DNA from: Candidatus Rifleibacteriota bacterium
Lineage (GTDB): Bacteria; UBP17; UBA6191; JACPRK01
Length of the DNA: 27,738 nt
Direction: 5' to 3'
NCBI GenBank assembly: GCA_016213865.1
Contig: JACQZL010000412.1
Coordinates: 1 to 27,738 of the forward strand
This document shows positions 1 to 6,316 of the stretch, one piece after another. The notes under the pieces are model-generated. The model saw only the letters and a program-made list of their open reading frames with translations, had not been told where the DNA came from and did no database searches. The position numbers were made by a program, and so were the translations under genes. The first letter of the stretch is position 1. Each line of letters begins with the position of its first letter.

Positions 1-2
1 GC

Positions 3-1136
3 TATGTCGAGCCGATCCTCAGCGAGCTGACCGACAGGGCCTATCGGGACCGAGTTACTCGTGACTTCACGATCATCGCCGAGGCCCTGCCCCGGTTCGA
101 GCTGCAGATCGGCAAGAAGTAAACCGAGACCTCCCTTCAGCAACTGGTCGAGAAGCGGTTCCTCCAGGAGCTGCCCAAGGACCCGTGGGGCAACGAGTAC
201 ATCTATAGCTGGTTCTTCGACGAGCTGATCAGCCCGGGACCGAACCGGGTCGTCAACACCTTCGTCCCGGGGCTCCACAACGAGGCGACCGAGTCCGACA
301 GCGACGACAAGATCAAGAACGTGACCCTCACGACCCGCCTCGTCTATCCCGTCAACTCGGGCGGCGTCGGACAGGTCATGCGCGGAGATATCGACGGCGG
401 CGCTTTCCAGGCGCTGGACGAGATCGCCGGCGAGATGCAGGGCGTTGCCATGCTTCCAACGTCCAAGATCATCGTCTACTCGCTCAAGCGCGGCTCGAGC
501 CACGACCTGCGCACGTTCGACTATGCCACGAACGCTCGACAGGACCTGACCACCGACTCGGCCCAGGACCTCAATCCGGTCTGGGCCTCGGACAAGTGCG
601 ACAGCGTGGTCTTCCAGAGCGACCGGGACAACCCCGGCGGCGCGCCCTCGCTCTACCTGATGCAACTGTCCGACAAGAAGATCACGCGGCTGGTCGAGAA
701 GCCTGGCGACGATCCGTCGCCCGGCGTCGACCTCCGCGGAAGAAGGACCGTCTACTTCGCCATGCGCCAGGGCGAACAGTCCTCCATCCAGTCGCTGACC
801 CTTCCCGGCGGCCAGCCGATGGAGGTCGTGTCCGGACGCGGCAACGTGATGCGGCCCAGTCCCTCGCCCTCGGGTATTCATCTGGCCTATCTCGTCCAGG
901 AGGCAACCGGCGCGTCCCTCGAGGTGATCGAGATCAAGACCAAGAAGCTGGTCTTTCGCAAGGACGGCGCGTCGCCGCGGGGCTGGATCGCCTGGTCTCC
1001 GGAGGGCGACAAGTTGGCCTACCAGGTCGAGGACAGGTCGCAGGCCAGAATCGTGCTGGTCCACCCGGTCTCGGGACGGTCCGTGGTCCACCCCAATTTT
1101 CTCATGGCTCTCGGCCGCTTCGCGTGGGTAAAGTAA
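3..1136 (+). CDS. GspG-like pseudopilin fused to TolB-like beta-propeller (5' partial, interrupted by in-frame TAA)
   Basis: The reading frame enters from the left edge. Its first ~100 residues look like the C-terminal half of a GspG/type IV major pseudopilin: an amphipathic helix, then LQQLVEKRFLQELPKDPWGN followed by EYIY, which matches the family's LPKDPWGN hallmark. The N-terminal GFTLxE segment would lie outside the window. The rest (from about position 321) is a TolB/PD40-type propeller with blade motifs such as NPVWASDKCDSVVFQSDRD, MRPSPSPSGIHLAYL and IAWSPEGDKLAYQ, each followed by a strand with basic or polar residues. A TAA at 120-122 breaks the frame between the two halves of the pilin domain, while homology continues on both sides. 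A shorter product from GTG at 321 would be the propeller alone. Family logic suggests an extracytoplasmic, pilus-associated protein. The fusion is seen; the function is inferred. Confidence 0.75.
120..122 (+). other. In-frame TAA inside the pseudopilin domain
   Basis: The codons run GGC AAG AAG TAA ACC GAG ACC TCC. GspG-type proteins usually have G-x-Y-P/T-x-x at this point (as in GRYPT), so a Tyr codon (TAC or TAT) is expected where TAA stands. Pilin homology continues in the same frame without a shift, so this is a point change (mutation or assembly error), not a gene boundary. No ATG, GTG or TTG follows in frame until position 321. Confidence 0.7.
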
Positions 1137-1245
1137 CCGCACAAGGTCGAATCTGACGCCCGGGACTCATCTTTTTGTGCGCACAGATCGATGCCTTTAT
1201 CGGTGAGAAGTGTCTCACCCTGACCTTTCCAAAGAGGTAACGCAC

Positions 1246-2361
1246 ATGGGATCGACGGAATCGGTGCTCTCCGGCCAGTCAGGCATGGCCCAGATCGGGT
1301 TCGGCGCGGACAAGTTCTCCGAGTACTTGAAGGAGCAACTCTCCGAGGCCGCCGTCCCCGAGGTCTCCTTCTCTCCGGGCCAGAAAGTCTTCGAGGAGGG
1401 GCAGCAGGGAGACACCGCGTTCTTCCTCATCAGCGGCAAGGTGAAGGTCCTCAAGAAGGCCAAGGACGGCGGCGACAAGGTGCTCAGTGTCGTCACCGAC
1501 GGGAGCCTCTTCGGCGAGATGGCCCTCTTCGACGAGCCGACCCGTTCGGCGACCATCCAGGCGGTAGAGCCGACCCGTTGCTACCGCTTCACGCGCGCCC
1601 AGATCACCAGCCTGGTCAACAAGTCGCCCGAGATCGCCTTTGGCCTGCTCGGCATCCTGTCCAACCGCCTGCGCCTCAGCTCCAAGACCATCGCCCAGAT
1701 GGAGCAACTCCAGGAGGTCAACACGAAGATCATCCTGGGCCAGGAGGCCGAGCGAAAGCGACTGGCCCGCGAGATCCACGACGGGCCGGTGAACCAGTTT
1801 GCCGACTACATCATGCGCATCCAGATCATCGAGAAGCTGCTGGAGCGCGACCCGTCCAAGGCCCCCTCCGAGCTGACGTCCCTCAAGGACGTCCTCAACA
1901 AGGGCCTCAACAAGATACGGGACATGGTGGAGACGCTGAACCCGCGCGACATCTCGGAGCTCGGCCTCGAGGAAGTGCTGCGCAAGTACCTCAAGCGGAT
2001 CGAAAAGGACTTCCCCTTCAAGGTCGTCTTCCAGTGCGATCACATCGATGCCGATCAGATCGACTTCGCCCGGCAGAACACCGTCTTCTGCCTCGTGCAA
2101 GAGGCCTTCAACGCCATCTCGAGACAGCCCTCCACCAAGAACGTCGAGATCGCCGTCGCCAGGTTGCCCGGCAAGCTGGTCCTCAAGATCGCCGATGACG
2201 GCGAGGGCTACGACCTCGAGAAGATGAAGCAGGGCTACTACAAGCAAGAGGTCATCGGCTTCACCAGCATGAAGGAGCGCGTCAGTCTGCTCGAAGGCAA
2301 GATGCAGATGCTCTCCAAGGTCGGAGTCGGCACCCTGCTCGAGTTCGAGATCCCGCTCTGA
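1246..2361 (+). CDS. Cyclic-nucleotide-binding domain histidine kinase (NarL/LiaS-type)
   Basis: This is a 371-residue soluble protein. Residues ~30-150 are a CRP-like cNMP-binding domain with the phosphate cassette FGEMAL...RSAT (residues 89-102). A linker helix leads to a HisKA_3-type dimerisation domain with the phospho-acceptor in ERKRLAREIHDG (His178). A HATPase domain follows with DDGEGYD (317-323) and a GTLLEFEIPL end. No membrane segment is visible, so it should sense a soluble ligand, plausibly cAMP or cGMP. The N box reads QEAFNAISRQ, with Asn one place before the usual EA-L/F-x-N position. Start: ATG 1246 is preceded by AGAGG with 8-nt spacing, better than the upstream GTG at 1210. 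No response regulator lies beside it, so it is an orphan kinase here. The domain call is strong; the ligand is inferred. Confidence 0.88.
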   Translation: MGSTESVLSGQSGMAQIGFGADKFSEYLKEQLSEAAVPEVSFSPGQKVFEEGQQGDTAFFLISGKVKVLKKAKDGGDKVLSVVTDGSLFGEMALFDEPTRSATIQAVEPTRCYRFTRAQITSLVNKSPEIAFGLLGILSNRLRLSSKTIAQMEQLQEVNTKIILGQEAERKRLAREIHDGPVNQFADYIMRIQIIEKLLERDPSKAPSELTSLKDVLNKGLNKIRDMVETLNPRDISELGLEEVLRKYLKRIEKDFPFKVVFQCDHIDADQIDFARQNTVFCLVQEAFNAISRQPSTKNVEIAVARLPGKLVLKIADDGEGYDLEKMKQGYYKQEVIGFTSMKERVSLLEGKMQMLSKVGVGTLLEFEIPL

Positions 2362-2453
2362 GCGGCCGTTCGCCTGCCGTCACCGCTCCGGCAGCCCAAG
2401 ACAACCCGCCACCCCACCAGCCGAAGCTCTCTTTGCCGAACCCACAGACACCC

Positions 2454-3092
2454 ATGGTCATCTGCAAGCGCTGCCAGTCCGAGAACCGGGACCAGACCCG
2501 ATTCTGCACCTTCTGCGGAGGGCGATTGCCCTCCCGCGTCGAGCTCCCCGGGGCCGCGACCGCCGCCCGGGCGCCCCAGCCTGCCACCGGTGCGGCCGCC
2601 CGCGCCGGTGCTTCCGACCCCGAGGGTCGTGCCCGCTACGTCCAGAAGGTCGTCTACCAGCACTTCATCCGCGCCAAGGAGCTTATCCGCGAGCGCAAGT
2701 TCGACCAGGCGATTCGCGAGTTCAAGATGGCCCTGGAAGTCAGCCCGGGCGAACCGACCATCACGGAGATGCTGGCCAAGACGCTGGCAGCCCAGAAGAA
2801 AGCCCGCGTGGCCCTGGGAGAGCCCGCGCCAGCCGTCGCTTTCCGGCCCGCTCCCGCGATGAAGGCCCCCACCAAGGCGTCCCTTCCCGCGGAGGTCGTC
2901 GCCGATCTCTGCGCGCCCCCGTCCGGCCGGAAGCCCTCCGTCGAGCAGTGGTTCCGGACCGCTGCCGCCGTACCGGCCCTCTACCCCTCGATGGTCCTCG
3001 ACGTGCCGACCCACGATCGGCTCTGGGAAGTCGCGGTCTCGCTCTTCATCCTGGGTGGCCTGGCCTTCTTCGCCTTCTTGCTGACGATCTGA
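2454..3092 (+). CDS. Zinc-ribbon protein with TPR-like helix pair and C-terminal membrane anchor
   Basis: The 212-residue protein opens with a zinc ribbon, CKRC near the start and CTFCG about 15 residues later, as in the zinc-ribbon sensors common in kinase-rich bacteria. An Ala/Pro linker follows. Next is a TPR-like helical hairpin (AKELIRERKFDQAIREFKMA, then LEVSPGEPTITEMLAKTLAA), a second low-complexity linker, and one C-terminal hydrophobic helix (VSLFILGGLAFFAFLLTI) ending at the stop. It is therefore probably tail-anchored with the zinc ribbon and TPR in the cytoplasm. The start is uncertain: ATG 2454 puts the ribbon at the very N-terminus, as usual for such proteins, while a TTG at 2433 would add seven residues. 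Neither has a strong ribosome site. Function unknown; a protein-interaction role is likely. Confidence 0.75.
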   Translation: MVICKRCQSENRDQTRFCTFCGGRLPSRVELPGAATAARAPQPATGAAARAGASDPEGRARYVQKVVYQHFIRAKELIRERKFDQAIREFKMALEVSPGEPTITEMLAKTLAAQKKARVALGEPAPAVAFRPAPAMKAPTKASLPAEVVADLCAPPSGRKPSVEQWFRTAAAVPALYPSMVLDVPTHDRLWEVAVSLFILGGLAFFAFLLTI

Positions 3093-3118
3093 GGCTGCAG
3101 GCTGCGCGCCTTCTCCCG

Positions 3119-3150
3119 TTGCGTCCCTGCGCCTTCGCGTCTTTGCGTTG
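3119..3150 (+). repeat. Octamer-periodic repeat arm (TTGCGTCx type)
   Basis: Just after the zinc-ribbon gene the bases repeat with an 8-nt period: TTGCGTCC, CTGCGCCT, TCGCGTCT, TTGCGTTG. The same consensus forms the right arm of the palindromic element near 12648-12671, and its complement forms that element's left arm. Only one arm is present here, so this looks like a decayed or partial copy. Confidence 0.6.
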
Positions 3151-3237
3151 GGTCTTCTCCAGGTTCCAGTGCGGGCTCAGCTGGAGCTTCCAGGGCGGAG
3201 CCCAGCTTCTGGGCGGGTGGTTGCAGGAAAAGCGACA

Positions 3238-3261
3238 GCCGGCGCACCTTCATGCGCCGGC
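3238..3261 (-). terminator. Possible minus-strand terminator hairpin
   Basis: GCCGGCGCA and TGCGCCGGC form a perfect 9-bp stem around a 6-nt loop (CCTTCA on the plus strand). Read on the minus strand the stem is followed by TGTCGCTTTTCC. It lies about 50 nt past the stop of the small membrane protein gene at 3314, so it could end that transcript. The T-run is short and interrupted, so support is moderate to weak. Confidence 0.35.
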
Positions 3262-3313
3262 CGTCTGATGGAGCTCGTGCCCCGAAATCGGGGAGGACTC
3301 GCGGGTTTCCTGG

Positions 3314-3442
3314 TTACTGCCGAACGGGTGTTCCGACCCGCTCTTGCAGCATGTGGATGAGCTTGAAGAAGGAGAGCATGAGCAAGTAGCTCACGCCCAC
3401 CGAACTCATCAGGATGAAGACGATTCCAATCGCTTCCAGCAT
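3314..3442 (-). CDS. Small single-span membrane protein (42 aa)
   Basis: A short minus-strand frame starts at ATG 3442-3440 and ends with TAA at 3316-3314. It is preceded by a near-ideal ribosome site, AAGGAGA, 8 nt upstream. The product begins MLEAIGIVFILMSSVGVSYL and continues with a hydrophobic helix (LLMLSFF), a short basic stretch (KLIHM) and a polar tail (LQERVGTPVRQ). It would be a one-pass inner-membrane microprotein, N-terminus out or in not determinable. Nearby repeats and possible terminators (3238-3293) frame it as an independent transcript, opposite to its neighbours. I do not recognise a family. The strong ribosome site together with the clean hydrophobic pattern argues that it is real rather than chance. 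Confidence 0.6.
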   Translation of the reverse strand: MLEAIGIVFILMSSVGVSYLLMLSFFKLIHMLQERVGTPVRQ

Positions 3443-3709
3443 CTGCAAGGTCTCCTTGGATAAGGACCGTGGCGGCGGACCCCCTACACGTTATCGGCGT
3501 ACATGCCCCACGACCTGAGAACCCTCTAAACCGCGGCAAGGATATCATGGCTTCGACAAGAAATCAACCCTCATGCTCGAGTTTGTCTGGACCGCCGCGT
3601 CAGGGCTTCGATCCGGCTGCTATCATGGGACACCATGAACGGTCAGGCGCGTGCGAATCGGGACACCGGTGAATCTAGCCACGACCTCCCGCACACTTTG
3701 GCCTGGGAA

Positions 3710-3782
3710 GGTAGAAGCGGCTTCCAGCCGCTTCAGGGCTCCGGCGACCGTAACTTGGAAGCGGCAAGATGCCGCTTCTACC
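3710..3782. repeat. Paired inverted hairpins (REPIN-like) GGTAGAAGCGGC element
   Basis: The left arm at 3710-3734 starts GGTAGAAGCGGC, and the right arm at 3758-3782 ends GCCGCTTCTACC. The arms are inverted copies matching at 22 of 25 positions. Each arm is itself a hairpin: GAAGCGGC-TTCCA-GCCGCTTC on the left and GAAGCGGC-AAGAT-GCCGCTTC on the right. Two hairpins in inverted order separated by ~23 nt is the architecture of REP doublets. Confidence 0.75.
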
Positions 3783-3872
3783 TTGCGGACTGTCAGCCCG
3801 AGTCGGCCCGACTTGACCGGTGCCCGAATCGGAACTCGGCAAGGCAGCGGGGCCGCCTCGGAAACGGCCCAT

Positions 3873-3911
3873 CACCGCGAAGGCACGAAGAACACGATGA
3901 GGACGCGAAAG
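3873..3911. repeat. CGAAG/CACGAAG periodic tract
   Basis: CACCGCGAAG, GCACGAAG, AACACGATG and AGGACGCGAAAG repeat with an 8-9 nt period. The same motif family (CACGAAG) builds the palindrome nested in the element at 6178-6309. No matching inverted arm is seen nearby, so this may be a partial copy. Confidence 0.45.
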
Positions 3912-3955
3912 AGGGCGGGAGCGAGCCGGCCTCCCGAGCTCCGCTTGCTTCCCGG

Positions 3956-5209
3956 TTGTACCGATGCCTCGCTGTCCTTCTGCTGGCGGTTGTGCTCCTC
4001 GGGGCCGTAACGTCTCGCACGGAGTCGGCCGAACGCACGACGACGCCCAAGCCCCTGATGTCGACCGAGCTGATCCGCCGCGGTGCAGGGCTCAGCATGA
4101 TCCAGAGCTACCTCGAGCTGGGCCGGTTCTACCTCTCCCACGGACGGGCTTCGCGGGCCAAGCAGATCCTCGTCTTTGGACTGCTGCACGACCCCTCGAA
4201 CCCGCTGCTCCTCTCCGAGACGGCCACCGCCGAGTTGCGCCTGGGCAACCTCGACGAAGCGCATGCCTACGCGGCGGAGGCCTTGCGGCTCGACCCGACT
4301 CCCGAGCGGAGCTGGACACTGACCGAGATCGAGCGCCTGCAGGCAGCCCGAGCGGCCCAAGCCCAGGCGACCTCCACCAGCGGGGCCGAGGCCAGTACCG
4401 CGCCCGCTCCACCTCCCGAGAAGCCGGCCGCCCCCGCGCCGGCGCCAGCCGCGATCGGTCTGATGGCCAAGGTCCGGGCCCTCCACCTGGCTCGCGCTCT
4501 CGATGGCGCGGTGAAGGCCTACAACACGGGCCGCAAGAAGGCGGACCGCATGACCAAGCTCGAGGTCCAGAAACTGACTGCCGAGCACCTGTTGCCCGAC
4601 GAGTTCGAGATGTCGAGCTTCCCTGGCACCGAGTTGACCTCCTCCGGAGCCATCAACGTCCCGGACCACGGCACGGTTGCCGAGTTGGCCCCGCAGGTCG
4701 CCGAGTACGAATCGATGGCCGAGCAGGTCTCGAAGCTCCTCCACGAGGGGGCGCTCGCCGAAGCGGTCTATTTGCTCCGGGACATGCACGCCAAGTTCCC
4801 CGGTGAAGCGGACGTCACGGCCCGGTACCTGTACACTCTGCGGCTTCGGGGCCAGTTCGCCGAAGCGCTGCAGGTGGCCGACGGCGCGCTGAGCCGTGGA
4901 GCGAAGGACCCGGCGCTCGCCTACGAGAGGGCGGTTCTCCTCCTGGACCTGGGCCGGACGGGCGAGGCGGCGTCTCAGGCCGAGGCGGTCGCCACCGGCG
5001 CCCAGGGCGGCGTCCACTCCGTCCTGGCGCGGGAGCTCGCTCGTCTGGCACGGGACGGCCTGGACCGGGAGCTCGAGGCGGACGTGCGCAAGGCAGCCGG
5101 CGCCGGTCCCCGGGCGGAACCTGCCGGCGGAGCGCCGCCGCCGAGCTCGCCCGCCCCGGCACCCGCGGCCCCAGGCTCCCCGGTTTCGACCACCGGAGGC
5201 ACCCCGTGA
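3956..5209 (+). CDS. Exported TPR protein
   Basis: The protein (about 417 residues from the chosen start) begins with a signal or anchor helix, CLAVLLLAVVLLGAV, then a first TPR block (SYLELGRFYLSHGRASRAKQ ... HDPSNPLLLSETATAELRLG, LDEAHAYAAEALRLDP). An Ala/Pro/Gln linker leads to a second repeat block around LLHEGALAEAVYLLRDMHAK, GQFAEALQVADGAL and TGEAASQAEAVA. It ends in a Pro/Ala tail. It is probably a periplasmic or membrane-anchored scaffold. The open frame extends to ATG 3635 but that part is repeat DNA, so TTG 3956, just before the signal helix, is preferred; no good ribosome site supports it and the start is uncertain. The last codons overlap the NAD kinase start in a GTGA junction, suggesting co-translation. 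No specific function can be named. Confidence 0.75.
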   Translation: MYRCLAVLLLAVVLLGAVTSRTESAERTTTPKPLMSTELIRRGAGLSMIQSYLELGRFYLSHGRASRAKQILVFGLLHDPSNPLLLSETATAELRLGNLDEAHAYAAEALRLDPTPERSWTLTEIERLQAARAAQAQATSTSGAEASTAPAPPPEKPAAPAPAPAAIGLMAKVRALHLARALDGAVKAYNTGRKKADRMTKLEVQKLTAEHLLPDEFEMSSFPGTELTSSGAINVPDHGTVAELAPQVAEYESMAEQVSKLLHEGALAEAVYLLRDMHAKFPGEADVTARYLYTLRLRGQFAEALQVADGALSRGAKDPALAYERAVLLLDLGRTGEAASQAEAVATGAQGGVHSVLARELARLARDGLDRELEADVRKAAGAGPRAEPAGGAPPPSSPAPAPAAPGSPVSTTGGTP

Positions 5210-6111
5210 GCCCTCGCGAGGCCCGGACCCCGCGAGTGCCACGCAAGGTGGGCCTCGTCTTCTATGTCCACAACCGCCTGGCGTCGAAGCTGACGGGGTC
5301 CATCCTGCGCTGGCTGGAGCAACGCGGGGTGGAGGTCTTGCTCGAAGCGGACTGCGGCAAGTTGCTGCATCGCAAGGTGACCCTCGTGCCCATGGCGGAG
5401 CTGGTCCACCAGATCGATCTGCTGCTGGCGGTGGGCGGGGACGGTACGCTCCTGAACGCCGCGCGGCACGCGGCCCGGAGCGGGGTGCCGCTCCTGGGGA
5501 TCAACCGCGGTACCGTCGGGTTCCTGACGGCCCTGTCGCCGAGACAAGTCTACGCGGGCCTTCAGCGCGTGCTCGCGGGCGAGTACCGGGTCGAACCGCG
5601 GATGATGCTGGACGTCAAGATCCTGAGGGACAAGAAGACCCTGGCCAGCTACCTTGCGCTCAACGATGCGGTCGTCAAGCGCGAGATCAGCCGCATCCTC
5701 CACTACGACCTGGCGCTCAATGGAGTCCACCTGGACAGCTTCCCGGGCGACGGCGTGATCGTCTCCACGCCGACCGGTTCCACGGCTTACTCGCTCGCGG
5801 CGGGCGGGCCGATCATCAAACCCGACGTTCACGTCTTGTTGATCTGCCCCATCTGCCCGCACCGCTTCTGGGGACGCAGCCTGGTGGCCAGCGCCGCCGA
5901 CGTCCTGGACGTGACCTTCCGCTCCCACACGGCCGCGCCCGCGGACGACACCGTCAGCACCGAGGGGCTGTGCCTCACCGTCGACGGGCAGACGACCTGG
6001 CACCTGCGGGCCCAGGACACCGTGCGCATCTGCCGTTCGCGCCGATACACGCACCTCGTTCGGTTCCCCGACTCCGACTTCTTCCAGGTGCTCAGGACAA
6101 AGCTGGGGTGA
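5206..6111 (+). CDS. nadK: NAD kinase
   Basis: This 301-residue cytoplasmic enzyme phosphorylates NAD+ with ATP (or polyphosphate) to make NADP+. All family motifs are visible: GGDGTLL at 77-83 with catalytic Asp79, GINRGTVGFL at 99-108, LNDAV at 152-156, and TPTGSTAYSLAAGGP at 188-202, followed by the PICPH turn and a VDGQ motif in the C-terminal beta-sandwich. Length and order are normal for bacterial NadK. Start GTG 5206 overlaps the TGA of the TPR gene (GTGA), so translation is probably coupled. The only odd thing is the partner, since NadK more often sits by recN or hemolysin-like genes. Confidence 0.96.
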   Translation: MSPREARTPRVPRKVGLVFYVHNRLASKLTGSILRWLEQRGVEVLLEADCGKLLHRKVTLVPMAELVHQIDLLLAVGGDGTLLNAARHAARSGVPLLGINRGTVGFLTALSPRQVYAGLQRVLAGEYRVEPRMMLDVKILRDKKTLASYLALNDAVVKREISRILHYDLALNGVHLDSFPGDGVIVSTPTGSTAYSLAAGGPIIKPDVHVLLICPICPHRFWGRSLVASAADVLDVTFRSHTAAPADDTVSTEGLCLTVDGQTTWHLRAQDTVRICRSRRYTHLVRFPDSDFFQVLRTKLG

Positions 6112-6177
6112 GGCGCAGAGCGAACCCCGAAGACCTTCGCTCCATGAGTACGGTGACGACTTCTCAGCTCACCGTCC

Positions 6178-6309
6178 GTAAGCGTTCACCACCAAGTCAC
6201 GAAGGGCACGAAGTGGGCACCAAGTTGGTGTGCTCCGTGTCTTCGTGGTGAAAGGGCCTCCAAACCTGTCGTTTCGCCTGCTGCTCGCGATGTTGCCGTG
6301 AACGGTTAC
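6178..6309. repeat. MITE-like element, copy 1, with nested CACGAAG palindrome
   Basis: The ends are imperfect inverted repeats: GTAAGCGTTCA (6178-6188) and TGAACGGTTAC (6299-6309), matching at 10 of 11. Directly inside the left end sits a palindrome: TTCACCACCAAG ... CTTCGTGGTGAA, with inner stem CACCAA-G-TTGGTG. Then comes a unique body GGCCTCCAAACC...GTTTCGCC. The body and ends recur at 16391-16504, where the nested palindrome is different. It fills the gap between two convergent genes and ends 7 nt from the stop of the kinase gene. Confidence 0.75.
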
Positions 6310-6316
6310 CACCGTC

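Larger units (their letters stand above)
3443..3955. other. Repeat-rich spacer upstream of the TPR gene
   Basis: About 510 nt without a convincing gene. It holds a paired-hairpin element at 3710-3782 and an octamer-like CGAAG tract at 3873-3911. An open frame on the plus strand runs through the whole of it into the TPR gene, but that stretch encodes the repeats, is Arg/Pro-rich and has no protein-like pattern until the signal sequence. It is treated as non-coding. Promoters were not recognisable. Confidence 0.6.

Noticed and set aside
1210..1245. GTG 1210 as the start of the cNMP histidine kinase
   Set aside because: The ATG at 1246 has a good AGAGG site with proper spacing, and the extra twelve residues carry no domain sequence.
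6184..6253. Rho-independent terminator shared by the convergent genes
   Set aside because: The palindrome is strong but no T-run follows on either strand; it is better explained as the insert of a repeat element.
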